From NCBI GenBank assembly GCA_036273455.1, contig DASUHP010000072.1, positions 1 to 27,063 on the forward strand: a stretch of 27,063 nt of DNA. The letters run 5' to 3'. Below, in pieces: positions 1 to 7,454 of this stretch. How positions within the stretch are numbered: position 1 is the stretch's first letter; every line of letters starts with the position of its first letter. Under the pieces are notes generated by a model. That model was not told the origin of the DNA, made no database searches, and saw nothing but the letters and a program-made list of their open reading frames with translations. This DNA comes from CAIYRG01 sp036273455. Lineage in GTDB: Bacteria; Pseudomonadota; Alphaproteobacteria; Micropepsales; Micropepsaceae. The position numbers were made by a program, and so were the translations under genes.

Positions 1-761
1 GTGAATGCCCTGAATGTCTGCTCCGTGCCGTCACTATCCGTCACCAGGGCGAGCCGCGGTGTCAGCCGGTACCTGTTCACCGCGGCAAGCGCGAACATTG
101 TTGCAAACAATGCGAGCTTGATCAGCAGTGTTACTCCATAAACATTCCGCCCGAGCGACAAGGCATTCTGCGGGCCGACCAGGAACAGGCTGTTGACAAT
201 TCCCGTAATGATGAGCGCCGCAACCACACCAGGGCCGACACCGGAAAATCCCGCAAGAGCGTGCTCGATCTCGCGCCGTGGCGCCTGCACATAGGGGGTG
301 AGCAACAACAGCAGCCAGGCCAATGCGCCCATCCAAATCGCGGCGGCGAGCAGATGCAACACGTCACCGAGAAGATGCAGCCCTTCACCTGCAACGACCC
401 CGCTCTGGGCATGACCGGTCCATGCAACCGTCGCCACTGCGCATGCGGATAAAACCACTCCCGCCGTCCATGCCCGCCCGATGGTTTTGCGCGCGAACAA
501 GATACACGCGCCTGCAACAAGCAGCAGGCGGAGAATCAGGATCTGCTCGAACGTCGTGAACTGCGCCGGCCCGGGGAATGTGAACCACAGTACACCGCTG
601 AGCAGGGCGACGATGCCACTGGTGACTGCCAGGCGCCGCAAATAGTGCTGCAGCACTCCGCCGGGTTTGTTGGCGTAGACCGGAAACGCCGCGCATCCGA
701 ACAGCAATATGACCGCCGCAAGGTGCAGGAATCTGACCGCCATAAAACCTGTGAAAATCAA
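1..761 (-). CDS. copD: CopD-family copper resistance membrane protein (3' end beyond window)
   Basis: An open frame runs leftward off the window edge, so the C-terminus is missing. The visible 253 residues are mostly hydrophobic, with about six or seven membrane segments. The CopD signature region is present: a TGHA motif followed by EGLHLLGDVLHLLAAAIWMG. CopD proteins sit in the inner membrane and are linked to copper uptake or tolerance; the histidines in this motif are candidate metal ligands. The start is chosen as TTG at 761-759 because GGAGG lies seven bases upstream of it. An in-frame ATG at 743-741 gives a protein beginning MAVRFLHLAAV and is the alternative; an ATG at 766 hits a stop at once. 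The gene is divergent from the aromatic cluster. CopC and other copper genes, if present, would be outside the window. Confidence 0.82.
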   Translation of the reverse strand, partial: MIFTGFMAVRFLHLAAVILLFGCAAFPVYANKPGGVLQHYLRRLAVTSGIVALLSGVLWFTFPGPAQFTTFEQILILRLLLVAGACILFARKTIGRAWTAGVVLSACAVATVAWTGHAQSGVVAGEGLHLLGDVLHLLAAAIWMGALAWLLLLLTPYVQAPRREIEHALAGFSGVGPGVVAALIITGIVNSLFLVGPQNALSLGRNVYGVTLLIKLALFATMFALAAVNRYRLTPRLALVTDSDGTEQTFRAF

Positions 762-888
762 ACCATCGCCTCCAATCGACGCCACTCGATGCTTTGCACT
801 ACTCCGCGGCGATTTCCCCCTGTTCCACCGCGTCAGGAGCGGCTAACAGGTACAGCACAACGGCACGGCACAGCAGCAAGAGGGTGGA

Positions 889-1875
889 ATGTCCTTACTG
901 AAGCTCAGCATTGCAACAACCGATTATGACCATTTTCGGGATTTCCGTCTTGGCGTCGTGAATGCCGAGGGCATCGACCACACCTGGATGAATCTCGGTC
1001 ATCACGAGTGTTTCGCGCGCTTCACAGCCAATCGCGAATTCGACGTCTCTGAACTCTCCTTCGCGAAATTCTCCACCCAGGTGACGCGGGAGGACTCGGA
1101 TATCATCGGGTTGCCGGTGATCTGTTCGCGCCTGTTCCGCTTCAGCTCATTTTACGTCAATCGGAAAAGCGGCATCAAACATGCCGAGGATCTCAAGGGA
1201 AAGCGTATCGGTTCGCCGGAATGGGCGCACTCGGCCGCCGTTTACATGCGCGGCTGGATGCACAACGAAATGGGCGTCAGGCTGACCGATGTGCATTGGT
1301 ATCAGGCGGGCGCGAACTCTCCGGGCCGCGAGGAAAAGGTCGAATTGAACCTGCCCAAGGGCTTGCAGCTCACCCGCGTCTCCGACAAATCGCTGAGCGA
1401 TCTCCTCGCCGCCAACGAAATCGATTGCGCGATCATCGCGCGGCCGCCCAATTGCTTTCTCGAAGGACATCCGGATGTCGTCCGGCTGTTCCCCAACTTC
1501 CTCGAAATGGAAGAGGAATATTACGAGCGGACCAAAGTCTGGCCGATCATGCATATCATCGCCATGCGCAAGGCCATTCTCGATGAACATCCCTGGGTGG
1601 CGAGAAATCTGTTCAATGCCTTCCAGGAATCCAAACGCCGCAGCCTGGAGCGAATCCTCGATCCCGCGGTGTCACGCTACCCGGTGCCCTGGCTGACGAC
1701 ATATGCCCGCAAAATGCGCGATCGCTTCGGCGACCTTTTCCCATATGGCATTGAGGAAAATCGTCCGACCTGGGAGCAAATGGCGCTGTTTACCTATCAG
1801 CAGGGCATCGCACACCGGCAATTCAAGCCGGAGGAGATTTTTCCCAAAGGCATCATGACCAAGGTCATTATCTAG
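889..1875 (+). CDS. 4,5-dihydroxyphthalate decarboxylase-like protein
   Basis: The 328-residue product resembles 4,5-dihydroxyphthalate decarboxylase (Pht5 type), an enzyme family sharing the fold of periplasmic substrate-binding proteins. Supporting segments are EFDVSELSFAKF near residue 65, the DLKGKRIGSPEW motif near residue 100 and the PGREEKVELNLP stretch near residue 150. There is no signal peptide (it begins MSLLKLSIATTDYD), which favours a cytoplasmic enzyme over a transporter-binding protein. The start follows GAGGGTGG closely. In known pathways this enzyme makes protocatechuate from 4,5-dihydroxyphthalate, and protocatechuate dioxygenase genes lie 1.2 kb downstream in the same direction. 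The exact substrate is inferred: the family also contains proteins acting on other hydroxylated aromatic acids and some of unknown function. Confidence 0.72.
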   Translation: MSLLKLSIATTDYDHFRDFRLGVVNAEGIDHTWMNLGHHECFARFTANREFDVSELSFAKFSTQVTREDSDIIGLPVICSRLFRFSSFYVNRKSGIKHAEDLKGKRIGSPEWAHSAAVYMRGWMHNEMGVRLTDVHWYQAGANSPGREEKVELNLPKGLQLTRVSDKSLSDLLAANEIDCAIIARPPNCFLEGHPDVVRLFPNFLEMEEEYYERTKVWPIMHIIAMRKAILDEHPWVARNLFNAFQESKRRSLERILDPAVSRYPVPWLTTYARKMRDRFGDLFPYGIEENRPTWEQMALFTYQQGIAHRQFKPEEIFPKGIMTKVII

Positions 1876-2059
1876 GGCTTATGGGGCGCCGAAACCGGCA
1901 GAATCTGTTTAATTTTATCCATGGTCGCTGTTTTCCGCCGAGCCGGTTCAACGGTTCGACGAAAAGCAGGGCGTACGGTAAAGCAAAATGTAATCTTCGC
2001 GTGTCAGCCTGTCCTGGCAACAGCCGCCCCCTTGGGCGCGACGCATACGGAATGGCTGA

Positions 2060-2544
2060 ATGCAGTTTGTCGTTGCTGGCGTTCTCGGATTGCTGATCAT
2101 CGCCGTGGTGCGAATAGCGCGCCGGCGCCGGCGCCGCGCCATATTTAGCCGGCGAGACGGAATGGAGCAGACGGTTACGACTATCATTGTCGCACCGCTG
2201 ATCGCTTCGGCCGTGGCGTTGATCGTCTCCTTCGTTCTGTACCGCGACATCAAAACCGCCGTGATCTACGCGTCCCTCACAGCGGGTTTTTCCTATCTCG
2301 GAGCCGTCGTGCTCGGGATACCGGTTTATTGCATTCGCCGATTGCAGAATCCGGCTTCCCCAGACATCACCTGGGCAGCAGGTGCCTTGATCGCCAGCCA
2401 ACCGGATTTGTCATCCGGAGAAAGCCGGTAGCCAGGTTTCTGCGGCTGGCTTTCGCCAATAGCCGGCGCTGTTTCGACCTGAGTTTCCGGGGCATGCCGG
2501 CACCGGACCGGCAACACGGGACCTGGACGCCGCCGGACAAATAG
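2060..2544 (+). pseudogene. Small multi-pass membrane protein, frameshifted first copy of a tandem pair
   Basis: The frame from ATG 2060 encodes 123 residues, stops at 2431, and closely matches the gene at 2556-3011 through its first three membrane segments. Both share a VSFV-Y-R stretch, the motif AVVLGIPV and an APLIA/SPLIA segment. Near position 2400 the similarity moves to another frame, consistent with loss of one base. In that frame the next 45 or so codons keep the sister gene's TGFV and its LSF...PDR.HGT ending before a stop at 2544. The simplest reading is a duplicate that lost its last two membrane segments through a frameshift. A functional shorter protein cannot be excluded. The N-terminal part has an Arg-rich run (RRRRRR) after the first membrane segment. 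Function is unknown. No clear ribosome binding site is seen. Confidence 0.6.
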
Positions 2545-2555
2545 GGAATCGCCGC

Positions 2556-3011
2556 ATGCTGACAATTGCGATCCTGTTCGGAATAATCGGCGTCATGATC
2601 CTCGCCGCGATTCGCATGGCTGGCCGGCGGCGCAACACGAGCACAGAGCATGCCGAGCGAGCTGTCACGGCTTTCATCGCCTCCCCGCTGATCGCGGCGA
2701 TGGCCGCATTTCTCGTATCGTTCGTGGTATATCGGGAGTTCCAGACAGGACTCATTTTCGGAGCTTTCACGGCATATCTCGGGTATTTTGCAGCGGTTGT
2801 GCTAGGAATACCTGTGCATTTGCTGCTTCGCTGGCGAAACCTGACGTCGTCATGGATCAATGCTGCGTCAGGCGCTGTGATTGCCATCGCCACCGGATTT
2901 GTAATGTGGGGAGCCGAGCTCACGCTGTTCGCAATCACCGGCGCGCTTGGGCTGATTGCCGGCCTCTCTTTCTGGGCAATTGCGAGGCCGGACCGTTCGC
3001 ACGGCACCTGA
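2556..3011 (+). CDS. Small five-segment membrane protein, intact second copy
   Basis: The 151-residue product has five predicted hydrophobic segments, at about residues 2-22, 40-61, 64-90, 100-117 and 121-143, joined by short polar loops. No catalytic motif or recognised family can be named. It is paralogous to the damaged gene just upstream. Both lie inside the aromatic gene cluster between the decarboxylase-like gene and pcaH, on the same strand. A role in aromatic acid transport or in the membrane is possible from position alone, but the sequence itself does not show it. The small size is unlike MFS or TRAP carriers. The ribosome binding site is weak. Confidence 0.6.
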   Translation: MLTIAILFGIIGVMILAAIRMAGRRRNTSTEHAERAVTAFIASPLIAAMAAFLVSFVVYREFQTGLIFGAFTAYLGYFAAVVLGIPVHLLLRWRNLTSSWINAASGAVIAIATGFVMWGAELTLFAITGALGLIAGLSFWAIARPDRSHGT

Positions 3012-3089
3012 GCCAAAATCCCGGAGCTGCTTGACCTTGCGGACTGAAAGCGCAGGCTGTAGGCCAAAGGCACACAGGAGCCTGGTGCC

Positions 3090-3800
3090 ATGGCCGATCC
3101 ACTGCCCTATTTGCGCGACGACAACAAAGTTCAGCCGCCGCTGAAATGCGAAGAATTCCGGGCATCCGTGGTACGTGCGCCCACCCAGGCGCTCGTCCGC
3201 ATCCCCCATACGCTGACCGAGACCACCGGCCCCTCCGGTCACGGAGTTTGGGAAAAGCTCATGGGACCGGCGGTCACGGACCTGACGCGGCAGCATAAGG
3301 GTGAACCGCTGGGAGAGCGGATCGTGCTTTCCGGACGGGTGTTGGACGAAAATGACCGGCCGGTGCCGAATGTCATGATCGAAATCCTGCAGGCGAATTC
3401 CTGCGGGCGCTACGTACACGGATATGATCAGCACGACGCGCCGCTCGATCCGAATTTCACCGGCGCGGGCCGCGTGATCAGCGATGCTGAAGGCCACTAC
3501 CGCTTTGTCACCATCAAGCCCGGCGCCTATCCCTGGTACAATGACTGGAATTCCTGGCGCCCGTCGCACATCCATTTTTCACTGGTCGGCCCGGCATTCG
3601 CCAATCGTCTGGTGACCCAGATGTATTTCCCCGGCGATCCGCTGTTCCCGCTCGATGCGATCGCGAACGCGGTACCGAAAGACGCACGCCATCTTCTGGT
3701 CTGCCGTTTCGACAAGGCGACGACAGCACCGTTCTGGGCCCTTTCCTACCAGTTCGATTTCGTGCTGCGCGGCCGTGCGGCAACCCCGATGGTGCACTGA
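3090..3800 (+). CDS. pcaH: Protocatechuate 3,4-dioxygenase, beta subunit
   Basis: This is the iron-bearing subunit of the intradiol dioxygenase that opens protocatechuate between its two hydroxyls to give 3-carboxy-cis,cis-muconate. The 236-residue product has every expected active-site residue. The iron ligands are Tyr108 (in GRYVHGYDQHDAPLDPNF), Tyr147 (in PGAYPWYNDWNSWRPSHIHF), His160 and His162, with Arg157 beside them; these numbers match the well-studied Pseudomonas beta chain. The start is ATG 3090, with AGGAG about ten bases upstream. It is followed by the alpha-subunit gene one base after its stop, so the two are surely co-translated. The family assignment is firm. Protocatechuate is the default substrate, but the neighbourhood leaves room for a substituted analogue. 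Confidence 0.93.
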   Translation: MADPLPYLRDDNKVQPPLKCEEFRASVVRAPTQALVRIPHTLTETTGPSGHGVWEKLMGPAVTDLTRQHKGEPLGERIVLSGRVLDENDRPVPNVMIEILQANSCGRYVHGYDQHDAPLDPNFTGAGRVISDAEGHYRFVTIKPGAYPWYNDWNSWRPSHIHFSLVGPAFANRLVTQMYFPGDPLFPLDAIANAVPKDARHLLVCRFDKATTAPFWALSYQFDFVLRGRAATPMVH

Positions 3801-3801
3801 T

Positions 3802-4446
3802 ATGCCGCGCCAGACACCTTGGCAGACGACCGGACCGTTCCTGCATTTCGGCTTGCCGTGGAAAGGCGCGGCCGATCTCGCCGGCGATTCCGATCTTGGG
3901 TCGCGCCCCGATCTTGTCGCCGATGGGCATGACTACGCGATTGCGCGCAACCACTCCGGCCGAAGCAAGATCGGCGGCGAACGCATCGAACTTACCGGCC
4001 ATGTCTGGGACAACACCGGCGCGCCAGTGCTGGATGCGCTGCTGGAGATTTGGCAAGCCAATGCCGCGGGCCGCTATGCCAGCCACGAGGATGACCGGAC
4101 AGATCTCACGCTCGACGAGAAGTTTATTGGTTATGGACGTTGCGCGCTGGATGCGCAGGGCGGTTTCCATTTCCGCACCATTCGCCCCGGACGCGTTCCC
4201 GGTCCCGGCAATTCACTGCAAGCGCCGCATATCGCGCTCGGGATCATCGGGCCCGGATTTCTGAAGCGCCTCAGCACGCGCATCTATTTTGCCGGTACGC
4301 CGGAAAACGAAGACGATCCCATTCTCAATCTCGTTCCGGAAATGCGGCGCCAAACGTTGCTGGGCCGTTCCGAACCGGGGAGCAACATCTTCCGGTTCGA
4401 CATTCGTCTCGGCGGCGAACGCGAAACCGTCTTTTTCGATATCTGA
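3802..4446 (+). CDS. pcaG: Protocatechuate 3,4-dioxygenase, alpha subunit
   Basis: The 214-residue product is the non-iron partner of PcaH. It has the intradiol core, including the LLEIWQANAAGRY segment near residue 80, and the alpha-chain signature RPGRVPGPGNSLQAPHI followed by LKRLSTRIYFAG. The beta-chain Tyr and His iron ligands are absent, as expected for alpha. ATG 3802 is chosen because it lies one base after the pcaH stop and gives the usual start MPRQTPWQTTGPF. A longer frame from 3655 overlaps pcaH heavily and is not credible. The two subunits form the heteromeric enzyme. The next gene begins 15 bases downstream with a strong ribosome binding site. Confidence 0.92.
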   Translation: MPRQTPWQTTGPFLHFGLPWKGAADLAGDSDLGSRPDLVADGHDYAIARNHSGRSKIGGERIELTGHVWDNTGAPVLDALLEIWQANAAGRYASHEDDRTDLTLDEKFIGYGRCALDAQGGFHFRTIRPGRVPGPGNSLQAPHIALGIIGPGFLKRLSTRIYFAGTPENEDDPILNLVPEMRRQTLLGRSEPGSNIFRFDIRLGGERETVFFDI

Positions 4447-4461
4447 GTCCCGGAGGTTGGT

Positions 4462-5826
4462 ATGGAAGTAACACGCACCCTCGCGCGCTGGCTGGTGAAT
4501 GCCGATCCGCGAGATGTTCCTGCGCAAACAAAACACGAGGGCGTCCGCTCGATCGTGAACTGGCTTGGCTGTGCGGTCGGCGCCGCGCAACATGAGGCCG
4601 TCGAGTCGGCACTTGCGGCGTTGTTGCCCTTTGCCGGCACGCCGCAGGCTACTGTCCTGGGACGCGCCGAAAGAACCGACATCCTCCATGCCGCGCTGAT
4701 GAACGGCATCACGAGCCATGTTTTCGATTTCGACGACACCCATCTGCCAACCATCATTCACCCGTCCGGCCCCGTCGCATCCGCGGTCTTCGCGCTCGCC
4801 GAATATCATCCGCTGAGCGGCGCGGAACTGCTGCACGCCTTCATTCTTGGCGTGGAAGCGGAATGCCGGATCGGCAATGCCGTGTATCCGGAGCATTACG
4901 ATGTCGGCTGGCACATCACCGGCACCGCAGGCGTCTTTGGCGCGACCGCGGCGGCGGGACGGCTGCTCGGCCTTTCCGAACAGCAAATGACCTGGGCGCT
5001 CGGTATCGCGGGGACGCAATCATCCGGTTTGCGTGAGATGTTCGGCACCCATTCCAAGAGCCTGCATCCCGGCCTCGCGGCGAAGAATGGCCTGATGTCC
5101 GCGCTGCTGGCGGCGAAGAACTTCACCAGCTCCAATCAGGTGCTGGAGGCCAAACGCGGCTTCGCCAATGTTCTGTCCACGCGGCATGATTACAGCCGCA
5201 TCACGGACGGGCTTGGCGAAACTTATGAACTCTCACTGAACTCCTATAAGCCCTTTGCCTGCGGGATCGTGATTCATCCCGCGATCGACGCCTGCATTCA
5301 GCTTAAGCGCGAACACGGTTTGACCGGCGATGAAGTCGAGCGTGTCGAACTGACCGTGGCACCGCTCGTACTCGAACTCACCGGCAAGAAGACACCGCAG
5401 GTGGGGCTTGAGGGGAAATTCAGCGTTTTCCATTCCGCGGCGGCTGCGCTGATCTTCGGCGCCGCCGGCGAACAGCAATATTCCGACGAATCCGTGCGCG
5501 ATCCCCGCGTCGTCTCGCTTCGGGACCGCGTCCAGGCCACGGTCGACAAAGGCAAGCGCGATGACGAAGTCCAGGCGCGCGTCACGTTGAAAGACGGACG
5601 GGTGCTGGAAAAATATGTCGAACACGCCATCGGCAGCCGCGAACGGCCGATGAGCGATCAGGACCTCACGCAGAAATTCCACGGGCTTGCCGACATTATT
5701 CTTGGCGGCGAAGCGGCGGCGCGGTTGCTCGATACCGTATGGAAACTGCCGTCCCTGCCGGACGCAGCGGTGATTTGCCGACTGACCGTGCCCGGCGAAA
5801 CGGAACGCGTGCCGCTTCGGGCCTAG
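4462..5826 (+). CDS. MmgE/PrpD family protein
   Basis: The 454-residue product belongs to the MmgE/PrpD family, whose known members are 2-methylcitrate dehydratases and related lyases or isomerases such as cis-aconitate decarboxylase. Family features are the N-terminal helical domain with HVFDFDDTHLPTIIHPSGP near residue 80, the GWHITGTAGVFGA segment near residue 150 and the SLHPGLAAKNGL motif near residue 195. The C-terminal domain carries the YKPFACGIVIHPAID segment. Length is typical of the family. GGAGG ends five bases before the ATG. Within this cluster it probably hydrates, dehydrates or isomerises a ring-cleavage product. That role is inferred from position, since PrpD itself works in propionate metabolism and no other methylcitrate-cycle gene is present. 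Confidence 0.85.
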   Translation: MEVTRTLARWLVNADPRDVPAQTKHEGVRSIVNWLGCAVGAAQHEAVESALAALLPFAGTPQATVLGRAERTDILHAALMNGITSHVFDFDDTHLPTIIHPSGPVASAVFALAEYHPLSGAELLHAFILGVEAECRIGNAVYPEHYDVGWHITGTAGVFGATAAAGRLLGLSEQQMTWALGIAGTQSSGLREMFGTHSKSLHPGLAAKNGLMSALLAAKNFTSSNQVLEAKRGFANVLSTRHDYSRITDGLGETYELSLNSYKPFACGIVIHPAIDACIQLKREHGLTGDEVERVELTVAPLVLELTGKKTPQVGLEGKFSVFHSAAAALIFGAAGEQQYSDESVRDPRVVSLRDRVQATVDKGKRDDEVQARVTLKDGRVLEKYVEHAIGSRERPMSDQDLTQKFHGLADIILGGEAAARLLDTVWKLPSLPDAAVICRLTVPGETERVPLRA

Positions 5827-5832
5827 CGAAGC

Positions 5833-6837
5833 ATGGCCGAACTTGCCGCGGCATTTGGTTCGTCGCACAGCGTCATGCTGGCGGCGACGCGGGAAGACTG
5901 GATCGCGAACTTCCGCAAAAGCGATCCCGGTATGCCGCTGATCGACAAATGCGGGCAAAAGCGCAACTACGACGAATTGCTGGCGCTCGCCCCTGCAAAT
6001 GCTGCCGATCGCGTCACGCCGGACAGAATGAGCGCCGCCTTCGATCGGATGACGGCCGCTGTCGCCGAACTGATCCGGCAATTTTCGCAGGTGCCGCTCG
6101 ATGCGCTGATCATCATCGGGGACGACCAGCACGAGCTGTTTCAGGATGCGATGATGCCTTCGCTCGCGATCTATTACGGCGCGACGATTCGCAATGCTGC
6201 GCGCCCGGAGCGCCCACCGATGGATTGGTATGCGCTGGCGCAGTCACGGCGATACGAACCGGAGCACGACGTACATTATCCGGTGGCGGGTAATCTCGCG
6301 CTGCACCTGATCGGGCAACTCACGAACGCGGAATTCGACGTTTGCGCCGTGAAGGAAATCCCGCCCGGCCAACATGAAGGCCATGCCTTTTCCTATATCC
6401 ACCGCAACTATCTCGCCGGACGGACCCTTCCGATCGTGCCTGTCTTCATCAATACCTATTACCCGCCCAATCCGGTGTCGCCGAAACGCTGTGTGGCGCT
6501 CGGCCTTGCATTGCACCGCGCGATCACCGAGTTCCCGGGAAATTCGCGCGTCGGCGTCTTCGCCTCCGGCGGTCTGTCGCATTTCATTGTCGACGAAGAA
6601 CTGGATCGCTCCGTGCTGTCGGCATTGCGCGCAAATGACCTTGCGTTTCTTGCCGGACTGAATCCGAAACGACTACAGGCGGGCAGTTCGGAAATCCGCG
6701 GCTGGATCTGCGCCGCTGCCGCCGCCGCAGCGGCCGGCCTGCACCTGAAATGGACCGATTATATTCCGGGCTATCGCACGCCGGCACTGACCGGCATCGG
6801 ACTCGGATTTGCCCGCTGGGGAAAGGACGACGAATGA
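5833..6837 (+). CDS. LigB-like class III extradiol ring-cleavage dioxygenase
   Basis: The 334-residue product resembles the catalytic LigB subunit of protocatechuate 4,5-dioxygenase and related type III extradiol enzymes. Features are SSHS at the N-terminus with His12 (the first iron ligand in LigB), GDDQHELF at residues 96-103, a PIVPVFINTYYPPNP segment near residue 200 and GVFASGGLSHFIVDEE near residue 245. In LigB and gallate dioxygenase the second iron ligand is a His close to the GDDQHE position. Here the sequence reads Gln99-His100, and no other His lies between residues 12 and 100. No LigA-type small subunit gene is adjacent. The gene begins seven bases after the MmgE/PrpD stop and overlaps the next gene by four bases. 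The substrate is not determined by sequence. Confidence 0.8.
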   Translation: MAELAAAFGSSHSVMLAATREDWIANFRKSDPGMPLIDKCGQKRNYDELLALAPANAADRVTPDRMSAAFDRMTAAVAELIRQFSQVPLDALIIIGDDQHELFQDAMMPSLAIYYGATIRNAARPERPPMDWYALAQSRRYEPEHDVHYPVAGNLALHLIGQLTNAEFDVCAVKEIPPGQHEGHAFSYIHRNYLAGRTLPIVPVFINTYYPPNPVSPKRCVALGLALHRAITEFPGNSRVGVFASGGLSHFIVDEELDRSVLSALRANDLAFLAGLNPKRLQAGSSEIRGWICAAAAAAAAGLHLKWTDYIPGYRTPALTGIGLGFARWGKDDE

Positions 6838-7226
6838 GACAGAAAAGCATCGAAGTGAAGGGCCTGTCGCATCACGGCGCGCCGATTCCGACGGCCTGCC
6901 GGGTCGGTCCAATTCTCGTCACCTCGCGCATCATGGGAAAGGACCCGGACACCGGCGTACTGCCGCCCGACCCCGATTCACAGGCGGTGCTGTGCTTCCA
7001 GAATCTGAAGCGCGTACTTGCCGCGGGCGGGATGGACCTTGGCGACGTGGTCAAGCTGACAGTTTACCTGGTCAGCGATTCCTACCGCACCTCGGTCAAC
7101 AAGCCGTGGCATGAACATTTCCCCGATCCGGAACATCGCCCGACGCGTGATTCCCTGGTCATGCCATTGCGCGGTGGCAACCTGATTCAGATTGAAGCCT
7201 GGGCAGTCGCCAAGGAACTGGGGTAA
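6834..7226 (+). CDS. RidA (YjgF/YER057c/UK114) family protein
   Basis: The 130-residue product has the size and pattern of Rid proteins, small trimeric enzymes that hydrolyse reactive enamines and imines. Seen are LKRVLAAGGMDLGDVVKLTVYL in the centre, Arg105 in the segment HRPTRDSLVM and IQIEAWA near the C-terminus. Arg105 matches in number and context the substrate-binding arginine of E. coli RidA. The start ATG overlaps the stop of the extradiol dioxygenase gene (ATGA), so translation is probably coupled. Some Rid relatives are 2-aminomuconate deaminases in aminophenol and aminobenzoate pathways. With two ring-cleavage enzymes upstream, that role is attractive here but remains inference. 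It is the last gene of the cluster. Confidence 0.88.
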   Translation: MRQKSIEVKGLSHHGAPIPTACRVGPILVTSRIMGKDPDTGVLPPDPDSQAVLCFQNLKRVLAAGGMDLGDVVKLTVYLVSDSYRTSVNKPWHEHFPDPEHRPTRDSLVMPLRGGNLIQIEAWAVAKELG

Positions 7227-7454
7227 GACCGCCAGTTATTGATTTCGCGTCGAATTTGCCGAATGTTGCGCTCCTTCACTCACCCGTAATCCGCAGTTTG
7301 CACAGTCGCGCTCGCTTGATGGCGCAAAACGGACGATCTCAGAAACTTTCCTGTGCACCGAACGCTCCCAATTGGTCGGGACGGCTTCCGCGCGATTGAA
7401 ATTGCAAATCGCCGTTTCGGCCTCGCGGAGCGATCCCAGTATGGCAGTTGGCTG

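Noticed and set aside
889..1875. Reading the first plus-strand gene as a periplasmic ABC transporter binding protein
   Set aside because: No signal peptide and no permease or ATPase genes are present; the decarboxylase branch of this fold fits better with the neighbouring pca genes.
1868..2401. Minus-strand open frame of 177 codons across the decarboxylase-membrane gene gap
   Set aside because: It overlaps the first membrane gene copy in antisense, whose homology to the second copy shows that the plus strand is coding; no motif or ribosome binding site was seen.
5233..6132. Minus-strand open frame of 299 codons
   Set aside because: It is antisense to the MmgE/PrpD and LigB-like genes, both with clear family motifs; the translated product is Arg/His-rich and looks like a shadow.
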